A stretch of 64,000 bases of DNA. Source: CAYWNK01 sp964459495 (GTDB taxonomy: Bacteria > Planctomycetota > UBA1135 > GCA-002686595). The notes beneath the pieces were generated by a model. It was not told the DNA's origin. It did no database searches and saw only the letters and a program-made list of their open reading frames with translations. Positions 43,546 to 52,485 of the stretch are shown one piece after another; position 1 is the stretch's first letter; each line of letters opens with the position of its first letter. The position numbers and the translations under genes are program-made. The DNA lies in NCBI GenBank assembly GCA_964459495.1, contig CAYWNK010000003.1, forward strand, positions 1 to 64,000. The letters run 5' to 3'.

Positions 43546-43572
43546 CAGCAGCGCGGAGTCAGCAACAATGAC

Positions 43573-43606
43573 GAAGAGCCCCGGTCCTCGCGGACCGGGG
43601 CTCTTC
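43573..43606. terminator. Bidirectional hairpin terminator between remnant and flagellin
   Basis: GAAGAGCCCCGGTCC (43573-43587) and GGACCGGGGCTCTTC (43592-43606) form a perfect 15-bp stem with a TCGC loop. It lies 38 bp after the flagellin stop on the minus strand (followed there by GTCATTGTTGCT) and 28 bp after the remnant's stop on the plus strand. Confidence 0.7.
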
Positions 43607-43644
43607 TCGTCGCTTGGCGGCCCACGGGGGGCTGCCGAGCCGGA

Positions 43645-44460
43645 TCAGCCGAGCAGGCTCAGGGCGAGCTGGGGCTGGGAGTTGGCCTGGGACAGGATCG
43701 ACGTAGCGGCCTGCTGCAGGATGGAGTTCCGGGTCAGGTCCGCGGTCTCAACGGCCACGTCGACGTCGCGGATACGACTCTCGGCAGCGGAAAGGTTCTC
43801 GCGCGAAGACTGGATGGACCGGAAGGCCGACTGAAGTCGGTTCTGGTCAGCACCCAGCTCACCCCGCGCACCGCTGACGGTGACGATCGCGGCATCGATC
43901 GCGGCGAGCGCCGTGTTCGCGCCATCCTGCGTAGCCACGGACGAGCTGTTGATCGCCAGGTTGGAGGTCGACACGTCGACCAGGCCCACGTCGATGGTCT
44001 GGCCACTGTCGAGGCCGACCTGGATCGAGACGGAATCATCGGCGGCCAACAGCGAGATGCCGTTGAACTCCGTGTCCGTCGAGATCCGGGAGATCTCCGA
44101 CGTCAGCGCCGTGAACTCGTTGTTGAGCGTGTTGCGGTCGTCGGTGTTGAGCGTGCCGTTCGTCGACTGGACGGCGAGTTCACGCAGGCGGCCGAGGATG
44201 TTGCTCACCTCGCCCAAGGCGCCCTCAGCCGTTTGGCTGAGGGAAAGTCCGTCCTGGGCGTTGCGCCCAGCGACGCCGAACGAGCGGATGCTCGAACGGA
44301 GTGATTCGGAGATACCCAGTCCAGCCGCATCGTCGGCTGCTGAAGCGATGCGCAAGCCCGACGCAAGTCGAGCATAGTTGCCCTGGAGCCGGTCGGTAAC
44401 CTGAGACAGGTTCCGTTGGGCGCCGATGGAGGCAACGTTGGTATTGACGCGAAGTCCCAT
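43645..44460 (-). CDS. fliC: Flagellin 1
   Basis: 271 residues, starting MGLRVNTNVASIGAQRNLSQ. The conserved D0/D1 ends are complete: LARLASGLRI-type block (NYARLASGLRIASAADDAAG), LRELAVQSTNGTLNTDDRN, and C-terminal AAESRIRDVDVAVETADLTR ... ILSQANSQPQLALSLLG. The middle is short, so the filament lacks large D2/D3 surface domains. AAGGAA precedes the ATG. The upstream open frame (38 codons) is not coding. It pairs with a second flagellin gene immediately upstream. Confidence 0.96.
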   Translation of the reverse strand: MGLRVNTNVASIGAQRNLSQVTDRLQGNYARLASGLRIASAADDAAGLGISESLRSSIRSFGVAGRNAQDGLSLSQTAEGALGEVSNILGRLRELAVQSTNGTLNTDDRNTLNNEFTALTSEISRISTDTEFNGISLLAADDSVSIQVGLDSGQTIDVGLVDVSTSNLAINSSSVATQDGANTALAAIDAAIVTVSGARGELGADQNRLQSAFRSIQSSRENLSAAESRIRDVDVAVETADLTRNSILQQAATSILSQANSQPQLALSLLG

Positions 44461-44776
44461 AAAAGTCGTTCCTTGGTTTGGATTCGAAAGCGGACGGAAA
44501 GCTCGTCTGGCCAGTAGGTGCGCTTGGTAAGGGCTGCGGGGTGACTCCGTCCAGTGGGTCACCACCCTTGCCAAGCGCGGCTAGGCGAGTGTGTTTGGCT
44601 GCCGGCCACGCATTGCGGAAGCTGGTAGCAGATCTGAGTTCGTCGAGAGCGGTGCTGCGGCGACTACGGTGCGCGCAAGCGTTGGGAGGATGGATGGGGA
44701 GGGGCTGGGTGGAACGGGGGACCGCCTCCCGACGGCCCCCCACTCAGCGATCGGCCTAGAGGCCTCTCTTCACCCT
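44461..44776. other. Spacer between the two flagellin genes
   Basis: 316 bp without a gene. It must hold the flagellin 1 leader. It contains the 57-nt imperfect inverted repeat (44521-44577). A TAAA / GCCGATCG pair near the end of flagellin 2 on the minus strand looks sigma-28-like, but its 20-bp spacing is too long. Confidence 0.5.
44521..44577 (-). repeat. Imperfect inverted repeat in flagellin 1 leader
   Basis: CGCTTGGTAAGGG (44521-44533) and CCCTTGCCAAGCG (44565-44577) are complementary over 13 positions with one mismatch or wobble, and the inner GGTGAC/GTCACC (44540-44545 and 44558-44563) adds 6 bp. The resulting long hairpin lies 60 bp before the flagellin 1 start and ~200 bp after the flagellin 2 stop: either a leader element of flagellin 1 or a transcript end of flagellin 2. 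Confidence 0.5.
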
Positions 44777-45598
44777 TTACCCTTGCAGCAGGGAAAGGGC
44801 GATCTGCGGCTGTACGTTGGCCTGTTGAAGGACCGAGGTGGCAGCCTGTTGCATGATCGAGTTCCTGGTGAGGTCGGCGGATTCCGACGCCACGTCTACG
44901 TCGCGGATGCGGCTCTCTGCGGCGGAGAGGTTCTCTCTTGCCGTCTGAATGGAGCGCAGCGCGCTGGTCATTCGGTTCTGGGCCGCGCCAAGGCGTCCAC
45001 GGGACGAGTTGACCGAGTTGATGGCGGTGTCTAGTGAAGCCAGAGCTTCACTCGCACCATCCAGGTTGAGGATGTTGATCGTGTCCACACCAAGCTCGGA
45101 CGCCTGGGTGTTCTCGGGTAGAATCTCGATGCGTTCTCCCGAGTTGATGCCGATCTGGATCGGGATGTTGTCGCTGGTTCCGTCGAGCAGCGGCAGCCCG
45201 TTGAACTGGGTCTGTTCGGAGATCCGGTCGAGCTCCGAAACCATGGCCTGGAATTCCAGGTCGATAGTCGAGCGATCAGCGGTGGTCAGTGTGCCGTTGG
45301 CGGACTGAATCGAGAGCTCTCGCATCCGGCCCAGGATGTTGCTCACTTCCTGGAGCGCCCCCTCCGCGGTCTGCGCCAGGCTGATGCCATCCTGTGCGTT
45401 CCGGCCGGCCACCGCATAGGAGCGGATTTGGCTGCGCATCTTCTCCGAGATGGCGAGGCCCGCTGCGTCGTCAGCAGCGGTCGAGATACGAAGTCCCGAC
45501 GCGAGTCGGGAGTAGTTGCCCTGCAGGCGAGCCGTCACAGTTTCCGTGTGACGCTGAGCCGTGATCGAGGCGATGTTGGTGTTGACGCGAAGTCCCAT
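44777..45598 (-). CDS. Flagellin 2
   Basis: 273 residues, starting MGLRVNTNIASITAQRHTET. Like flagellin 1 it has complete D0/D1 ends (NYSRLASGLRISTAADDAAG, MRELSIQSANGTLTTADRST, AAESRIRDVDVASESADLTR) and ends VLQQANVQPQIALSLLQG, with a short variable middle (GTSDNIPIQIGINSGERIEI). The two copies are clearly paralogous but diverged throughout, so not a recent duplication. The open frame continues ~138 codons upstream in a Pro/Arg-rich, non-coding phase; no clear Shine-Dalgarno is present. It diverges from the sigma-54 activator gene. Confidence 0.95.
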   Translation of the reverse strand: MGLRVNTNIASITAQRHTETVTARLQGNYSRLASGLRISTAADDAAGLAISEKMRSQIRSYAVAGRNAQDGISLAQTAEGALQEVSNILGRMRELSIQSANGTLTTADRSTIDLEFQAMVSELDRISEQTQFNGLPLLDGTSDNIPIQIGINSGERIEILPENTQASELGVDTINILNLDGASEALASLDTAINSVNSSRGRLGAAQNRMTSALRSIQTARENLSAAESRIRDVDVASESADLTRNSIMQQAATSVLQQANVQPQIALSLLQG

Positions 45599-45873
45599 AA
45601 CAGTTTCGGGGTTCTCTAGGTTTGGATGGCTGAGTTGCTTTGGAGGACACGTTCCCTCGCCTCCGCAGCAGCGCTTCCGAGGTCCGCCCCACCTGGGGTT
45701 TGCTCTTGGCGCGGGATGGTTCTCGGAGGCCCCGCCCCCCGCCTGAGCGACAGTTGTTCCTTTTCTTCCAATTTCCTTTCCGGACCCCGTTCGGGAATGC
45801 CGGCCAAGGAGGGGGCAAGGGGCCCGAATCCACGCTAGGAGGGGCGTAAGCGCCCTTAGACTCCCTGTTGACC

Positions 45874-47247
<1,374 letters not shown>

Positions 47248-47284
47248 GGCCCGAGGGCCCCCTAGGGCGCAGCCCCGCAGGCCA

Positions 47285-47325
47285 CCTGTCGGAATCTTCG
47301 GCAGGGTGTCGAGAATCACGACACC
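47285..47325. promoter_or_regulatory. Tandem GTCG-N7-CGAC palindromes before the regulatory operon
   Basis: A weaker site CCTGTCG-N7-CGGCAGG (47285-47305) directly abuts the strong site GGTGTCG-N7-CGACACC (47305-47325), centres 20 bp apart. The strong site matches the one upstream of fliO at 17 of 21 positions when read in the direction of transcription. It lies 137 bp before the start at 47462. I do not find a good -24/-12 promoter in between. Confidence 0.6.
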
Positions 47326-47461
47326 GAAAGCATTCCCCTACCGGGAACCCCGCGCCGCTCCACGGGGAAGAGTTTTCCGGTTTCGGCCGACTGGCCATCA
47401 AGGGATTTCGGCCGAGGCGACGAAGGACGGGCTATGCCACCCAACGGTGGCCACTTCGCCC

Positions 47462-48118
47462 ATGAACCGAGCCTTCCCTGAATCCCAACCTGACCGGGAC
47501 CCCTCGCCTGAGGACACCCTGTTCGGAGTTGCAATCGACCAGCTCGACCCCGAGCTCCACGGACCCCTCAGCGCGCTACGGCACAAGCTCTATGAGCTGG
47601 GTGAGCTGCTGGACGAGGATCCCGAGCGCGCCGCCCTCTTTGGGCAGGCCATGGAGAACCTCGACGAAGTCGACCGCTGCGCCCAGACCCTAGCGGCGTA
47701 TGCCAGCCCCTTCGCTGCCAACCGCGGCACCTGCACCATCGCCGAGCTGGCGGCCCGAGCCATCCGCGACCTCCCCGACGCCTTGCGGGACAGTGTCTGG
47801 CTGACACCCGACGATCAGACCGGCATCCTGAACACCGACGCGGATCTCATGTCCGCCAGCCTGACCTGCCTGCTTGAGGAGGTGCTGCGCAGCTCGGAAG
47901 GCGAAGTCCTGCTGCACGCGCACTCGGCCGCAGACATCGCCTACTTTTCGATCGTCGAGTCCAAGCCCAGCCTCGCGAACAACCTCCCCGCCGCGGCTGC
48001 CCTGATGGCCCGCCGCGACCTGGAACGTCTTGGTGCTGAGGTGTCCGTGCGGCTGCACGATCCCAGTCATCGCTGTGTCACCGTTCGCATGCCCCTCGCC
48101 GTGGAGCCGGGCCTGTGA
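47462..48118 (+). CDS. Degenerate histidine-kinase-like protein
   Basis: 218 residues from ATG 47462. Residues ~20-90 resemble a dimerisation/phosphotransfer helix pair (DQLDPELHGPLSALRHKLYE) with a His that could be the H box. The C-terminal ~120 residues resemble a HATPase shell (LTCLLEEVLRSSEGEVLLHA ... RCVTVRMPL), but no N, G1 or G2 box is visible, so ATP binding is unlikely. It may act as a phosphotransfer or adaptor protein like the ChpT type. GTGA overlap with the next gene; first gene after the tandem operator. Confidence 0.6.
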   Translation: MNRAFPESQPDRDPSPEDTLFGVAIDQLDPELHGPLSALRHKLYELGELLDEDPERAALFGQAMENLDEVDRCAQTLAAYASPFAANRGTCTIAELAARAIRDLPDALRDSVWLTPDDQTGILNTDADLMSASLTCLLEEVLRSSEGEVLLHAHSAADIAYFSIVESKPSLANNLPAAAALMARRDLERLGAEVSVRLHDPSHRCVTVRMPLAVEPGL

Positions 48119-49086
48119 TTCACTCGCAGCAGCCTCTCAACGTCCTCGTCGCCGGCAATGACCTGGATCTCGCGCACTCCCTCGGGGACCACCTAGAGAT
48201 GCGCTCGCACATGGTTTCGATCACGAACTGTGCCGACGAGCTACTCGCCCTTCCCAGCCCGGACGTGCTCCTACTCGACCTCGAGCTAGGCGAAACCGGT
48301 GGCTTTGCGTTGCTCGCCGAGCTTCGCCGTCGCGGCAACACTCCGCGCGTAGTCCTCTACGCCTACCGCCCCACGGGGGAAGACTATCGCGCTGCGTTGC
48401 GCCTTGGCGCCGCGGACCTGCTCCCGATGCCCTTCACCTTTGAGACGGTTGCAGCCTCGATCGAGGCCGCCAGCCGCGAAGGCCGGCAGGCACCTCTGTT
48501 CCGTCGCACCGTCGACGCCACCGCCGCTGGAGTGGACCGCAGCTCCCGCGAGGTCGCCGCCTGGCTCCTTCGCTGCGGAGTCACCCCGGCTACCCGTTGC
48601 CGCGTTGCCAGTGCCGTCGCCGAGGCTGTCGACAACGCAGCACGCCACGCCTACCTAGGCGGTGTGGGCACGGTGGAAATTGCAGGCGATCTCGAAGGGG
48701 GCCGCTTGATGCTCAGCATTCGTGACCGCGGCATCGGCATGCACGCCGACTGGTGCGACCCGCTCAGTCTAGAGGACCCCGGCAGCGGGGGCCTCGCAAG
48801 AATCTGTGCACTGGCAGAAGACCTGTCCTTCGAACCCGAGCCCAAGGGCGGCACACACCTTGTGTTGTCTTTCCACGTCTACCAGACCAACTTCGAAGAG
48901 GGCCGGGGCCAGGACCTGTCCGAACTCGACTACCTGACTCCCACCCAGGCGCGCAACGTGCTGCACAACCTGTCGGACCCTGACAGCGAGCCTCTGCACC
49001 TGTCCCCGTCACTCGCCGTCAGCGTCGGACGCTTGCTCGCTGGGCCCGATCCCCAGCACGTGCTCGAGATCAGCCTGCGCAGCTAG
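48115..49086 (+). CDS. Atypical receiver fused to RsbW-like ATPase domain
   Basis: 323 residues, GTG start overlapping the previous stop. Residues ~8-118 form a receiver-like domain with the acceptor Asp in DVLLLDLELGETGG. However, the conserved Lys of the KPF motif is Met (LLPMPFTFE) and the T/S site reads LYAY, so classical phospho-switching is doubtful. Residues ~140-260 are a GHKL ATPase of the RsbW/SpoIIAB type (ASAVAEAVDNAARHAYLGGV, LSIRDRGIGMHA, GTHLVLSFH). A ~60-residue unique tail follows. RsbW-type proteins are anti-sigma or anti-anti-sigma kinases; here a role in the flagellar checkpoint is inferred from position. Confidence 0.75.
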   Translation: MIHSQQPLNVLVAGNDLDLAHSLGDHLEMRSHMVSITNCADELLALPSPDVLLLDLELGETGGFALLAELRRRGNTPRVVLYAYRPTGEDYRAALRLGAADLLPMPFTFETVAASIEAASREGRQAPLFRRTVDATAAGVDRSSREVAAWLLRCGVTPATRCRVASAVAEAVDNAARHAYLGGVGTVEIAGDLEGGRLMLSIRDRGIGMHADWCDPLSLEDPGSGGLARICALAEDLSFEPEPKGGTHLVLSFHVYQTNFEEGRGQDLSELDYLTPTQARNVLHNLSDPDSEPLHLSPSLAVSVGRLLAGPDPQHVLEISLRS

Positions 49087-49097
49087 GTACCTTCCCC

Positions 49098-50216
49098 ATG
49101 GCTCCCGACCAACGCTTCACGGACCCGGAAGACGAAGACCTCTTCGACTTCCCCTCGGTGGATCAACCGCTATCCGGCAACCCCGGTGCGGTCCCCCCCG
49201 GTGGTTCAGCGTTGGAGTTGGATGAGCTCGACATCGATGATCTCGATGCGGTCCTGGGAGAGGAACTAGCGCCTGAGAACGACCCTATCTTTGATGCAGA
49301 GCCTGGAGGCGCACTCCCCGGCGACCCTGAGTCTACGTTCCAGGAGGAACCCGGGCCGGTAGCCGCTGCTCCCACAACCATGTCCCAGGGCGAGGGGGTG
49401 CCCGACGACCTGGACGAAGACCTCTTCAACTTCGATGCATCGTTCCTGGTCCAGCTCTCCCAGGATCAGAAGAGCGCATCCGAGAGCGAGTCCAGCCCAG
49501 AGCCCCAGAAGCCTGCTGCGAAGACCGCTCCGAAGAAGGCCAAGGAAGCCAGCGTCGCTCCGCCCGCGCCGGAGCAGGCGACCGAGCAACCGACCGAGCA
49601 ACCGGCCACCACGGCGCCCAAGCCCGCCAAAAAAACCAGGCCGCGCCCAAGCGCGGAGGAACTCGCCGAGCTGGAAGACGTTTTCGACATGAACGTCCCC
49701 AGGGGAACGCTAGTGCCGATGGGGCACGAAGAAGGGCCTCGAAACAGGACGGTGGAACTACTCGCCATTGGCTTCATCGTCATCAACACCGGCATCTTGC
49801 TGCTCGCATGGCGCGCGGGCTCGCAGTTCCAAGAGACCCTGCTGCAGGTCACGCAGACCCTTGGAAACTCGACTGGCGGCCGAGTGGAATCGAGCGTACC
49901 GACTCGCCCCGTGATCGATGAGCCCCTTGTACTCAACCCTGCTACCGAAGCGCGGCCTGTGCCCGTGCCCGTCCCTGTGGTGGAGCCCGTCAACCAAGAC
50001 CCCCACGATCTCGAAGATCTGCCGCGCATCACCCTGCGCGCCGCCGAGGCGTTGATCGACCAAGGTCAGTTCGAAAGCGCACGCCAGCGCGTGTTCCATC
50101 TGCTCGCCAACCGAGACCGTTATGCCCTTGGCGACGACCTCGTGACCGAAGGGGAGATCCTGATCGCGCGCTCCACTCAGCTCCAGGGACATGCCCTGCA
50201 GGAGGCTGGACGATGA
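49098..50216 (+). CDS. Single-pass membrane protein with acidic N-terminal region
   Basis: 372 residues. The long N-terminal half is acidic and Pro/Ala/Lys-rich, with two copies of a DEDLF(D/N)F motif (near residues 13 and 110); one membrane helix follows at ~218-236 (LLAIGFIVINTGILLLAWRA). The C-terminal part outside contains a TPR-like helix pair (AAEALIDQGQFESARQRVFH). No family recognised. Its end overlaps the next gene by 4 bp (ATGA), and all genes from 47462 to 53669 are packed head to tail. Confidence 0.75.
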   Translation: MAPDQRFTDPEDEDLFDFPSVDQPLSGNPGAVPPGGSALELDELDIDDLDAVLGEELAPENDPIFDAEPGGALPGDPESTFQEEPGPVAAAPTTMSQGEGVPDDLDEDLFNFDASFLVQLSQDQKSASESESSPEPQKPAAKTAPKKAKEASVAPPAPEQATEQPTEQPATTAPKPAKKTRPRPSAEELAELEDVFDMNVPRGTLVPMGHEEGPRNRTVELLAIGFIVINTGILLLAWRAGSQFQETLLQVTQTLGNSTGGRVESSVPTRPVIDEPLVLNPATEARPVPVPVPVVEPVNQDPHDLEDLPRITLRAAEALIDQGQFESARQRVFHLLANRDRYALGDDLVTEGEILIARSTQLQGHALQEAGR

Positions 50217-51742
50217 GGTTCTGCCTGCTCTCGCTTGCGGCCGTCGCCCTTGGCGCAAGCCCCGTCGTTCAAGAAGACGCCGTGCGTGGTCCCTATGAGG
50301 GTCGCATCACCGTCCTAGCGACCGCGGACTCGGAGGAGGGCTACCGGATTTCCATCCTGTCAGAGAAAGGCACGATCAAAGAGCTATGCCGGCGCGTCGG
50401 TGAAGAAGTTGGTCGCTCCGTGATTGGGCTCGACCTCATCACGCGGGACCCAGAGGTCGACATCTACATGAAGGATCGACCGTGGCGTGACGCCCTGCGT
50501 TGGACGCTAGGTGTCGCTGGCTTGGAAGCTCGGATCAACGCGAACTCGATCGAGGTTCGAGAAGAGCTTCCCGCGTATCCCGGCGCCGAAGATGCCTTCC
50601 AGTCCGCCCTTCTGCGATGGCAACGGATTCGCGCCACCTTCCCCGACCACCCCGAAGCCGACCACCATGAGTTTGCCCTTGGGGATTCCGCCGAGGCCAT
50701 GAATCGCGCGTTTACGACAACCGCAATCGTTCACTACGAGAACATCGCCGAGACCTTTCCCGAGTCGTCCCTCGTCCCAAATGCCCTTGAACGCGCTGGT
50801 TCCCTATACGCCGAGATCGGTGAATGGAACAGCTCCGCACTTCGCTACCACGATCTCGCGAACTTGCCCATAGCACATCCCTATCACGCGCTCGCCCGTC
50901 GCGAGCTCGCCCGGGCGCTGTGCCACGTCGGTGAGGCGGAAGGCAATGTCTCCCTTCGGGCCGAAAACGCTCAAAAGGCGCTGCTGACCCTGAAGGCCCT
51001 GGACCTGAAGTACCCGACGACCGACTCGGGTGAACGCCGTGAGCGCGCCCTTTTGACCGCGCTCGCTGAAACTCTCTCGGACGACCCGATCCGAGCTCTG
51101 CGCACCCTCAGCCTTGCCGCCAACTACTCGGCAGCTGGCTTCCAGGACGTAGAACTGATGGAGATTCGCGCCCTCGCCCTCGAACGGGCTGCCCTACCCG
51201 GTGACGCATCGCGGGCCTGGCTGGAACACGCTAGCCAGCTGACCGGTGAGGAACGCAAACAATCGTTGATCCGTGCCGCGCAGGCCAGCCTGGATGGCGG
51301 CCACGAGATCGCTACTCTTACGATCGTAGAGCTCGCCAAGCGGGACGGCTTTGACCGTGATCTCCAGCCGTTTGCTATCACAGCCCAGAGCCGGCTCGGC
51401 CTGGTTGGCGATCTATCGGCCCTGAGCCTCGACCAGCGCATCACGCGTGGTCGCGCCCTCCTCGCCCAGCAGTCATTCCGTGAAGCCGCACGCGTCCTCG
51501 GCCAGGTCTATGACCTGCGCGAGGATCTCAAGCCCGCCGTGCTTGAGAGCATCTCACTCGACCTCGCCCGAGCTCTTGCCAAAGACGGCCGCACGACCGA
51601 GAGCATCGATGTTCTACGCACCTGCGCGCTCGAGCTCACCGACCCCTACGACCGCAGTGCGATCTACCGCACAGCCGCCGATCTCCTGGAAGACCTCGGA
51701 CGCTGGGAAGCAGCGATCGAAGCCCTCAAAGGACGCCTCTAA
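50213..51742 (+). CDS. Exported STN-like and TPR protein
   Basis: 509 residues with a signal peptide (MRFCLLSLAAVALGASP). Residues ~45-118 look like an STN/secretin N-domain (GTIKELCRRVGEEVGRSVIG ... WRDALRWTLGVAGLEARI and NSIEVREELP). Residues ~125-509 are a row of TPR helices (VPNALERAGSLYAEIGEWNS, IDVLRTCALELTDPYDRSAI). It is likely periplasmic and a scaffold. The start overlaps the preceding gene as ATGA and the stop overlaps the next as TAATG. No family recognised. Confidence 0.75.
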   Translation: MRFCLLSLAAVALGASPVVQEDAVRGPYEGRITVLATADSEEGYRISILSEKGTIKELCRRVGEEVGRSVIGLDLITRDPEVDIYMKDRPWRDALRWTLGVAGLEARINANSIEVREELPAYPGAEDAFQSALLRWQRIRATFPDHPEADHHEFALGDSAEAMNRAFTTTAIVHYENIAETFPESSLVPNALERAGSLYAEIGEWNSSALRYHDLANLPIAHPYHALARRELARALCHVGEAEGNVSLRAENAQKALLTLKALDLKYPTTDSGERRERALLTALAETLSDDPIRALRTLSLAANYSAAGFQDVELMEIRALALERAALPGDASRAWLEHASQLTGEERKQSLIRAAQASLDGGHEIATLTIVELAKRDGFDRDLQPFAITAQSRLGLVGDLSALSLDQRITRGRALLAQQSFREAARVLGQVYDLREDLKPAVLESISLDLARALAKDGRTTESIDVLRTCALELTDPYDRSAIYRTAADLLEDLGRWEAAIEALKGRL

Positions 51743-52485
51743 TGATGCGCTTTCAATCCACCTCGACCCTGGTTCTGGCCGGCATCGTTGGCATCCCAGC
51801 GGTCGCCTCCCAACAGGATGGCTCCCTGGAGAGCCTAGAGTCCGCCCTTAAATCTACGCAGGCCGCGATCGTCGAGGTCATGGGCCTGCAAGAGAAGCTT
51901 GCCACCAAGGATCCCGAAGCTCTCGCACGCCTCGAACAGCTGACCGAGCACCCTGTGGGTAGCACGTCAGAGACGGTCAACCACATCATCGTGCTACAGC
52001 GGGAGATCGACAATCTGCGGCGCAGCGAGTCCCAACAGATCGCGGGCACCAGCCCGCTGTCCCAGGTGCGCTCCGCGTCCCCCGCGAAGACCTCGCACGC
52101 CACGCCGATTGGCATCCCAAGTGTCCCGACCCACTCTCCGCCCGAGATCCACGGTCTGAAGCGCCCGGTACAATCCGTCGCCATCGAGCAAGAGGGCTAC
52201 TCTCTCGATGACATCCGTCAGGGCAAGCTGCTGGTCCGCGCCGGCAAAGCCGAGCAAGCAGTCCGCCTCCTCGAGGGCAAAAAGGGCAACAGTGAGGGAA
52301 GCTACTGGCTCGCCCGCGCACTACAGGATCTTGGTGACATCGACGGCGCTGTTGCTCTCTACACCACCATCGCCGAGGACGATGAAGCTGGTGTTTTCCA
52401 GGCTTGGGCCAAGCAGGAGATCGCCATGGTCGACTTGCGTAAGCGCTTGAAAGGCACCACCCGTTCGGAGGCGGCACCGAAGTGA
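51742..52485 (+). CDS. Exported small TPR-like protein
   Basis: 247 residues with signal peptide (STLVLAGIVGIPAVASQ). A helical segment (~27-95) is followed by a Ser/Pro linker, then a TPR-like pair (IRQGKLLVRAGKAEQAVRLL, GSYWLARALQDLGDIDGAVA). It starts within the stop of the previous gene (TAATG) and ends overlapping the kinase GTG. Together with its two upstream neighbours it makes a membrane, STN-TPR, TPR trio of unknown role in the flagellar regulatory operon. Confidence 0.72.
   Translation: MMRFQSTSTLVLAGIVGIPAVASQQDGSLESLESALKSTQAAIVEVMGLQEKLATKDPEALARLEQLTEHPVGSTSETVNHIIVLQREIDNLRRSESQQIAGTSPLSQVRSASPAKTSHATPIGIPSVPTHSPPEIHGLKRPVQSVAIEQEGYSLDDIRQGKLLVRAGKAEQAVRLLEGKKGNSEGSYWLARALQDLGDIDGAVALYTTIAEDDEAGVFQAWAKQEIAMVDLRKRLKGTTRSEAAPK

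Noticed and set aside
44740..44776. TAAA and GCCGATCG pair as a sigma-28 promoter for flagellin 1
   Set aside because: Spacing is 20 bp instead of ~15 and it would give a ~290-nt leader.
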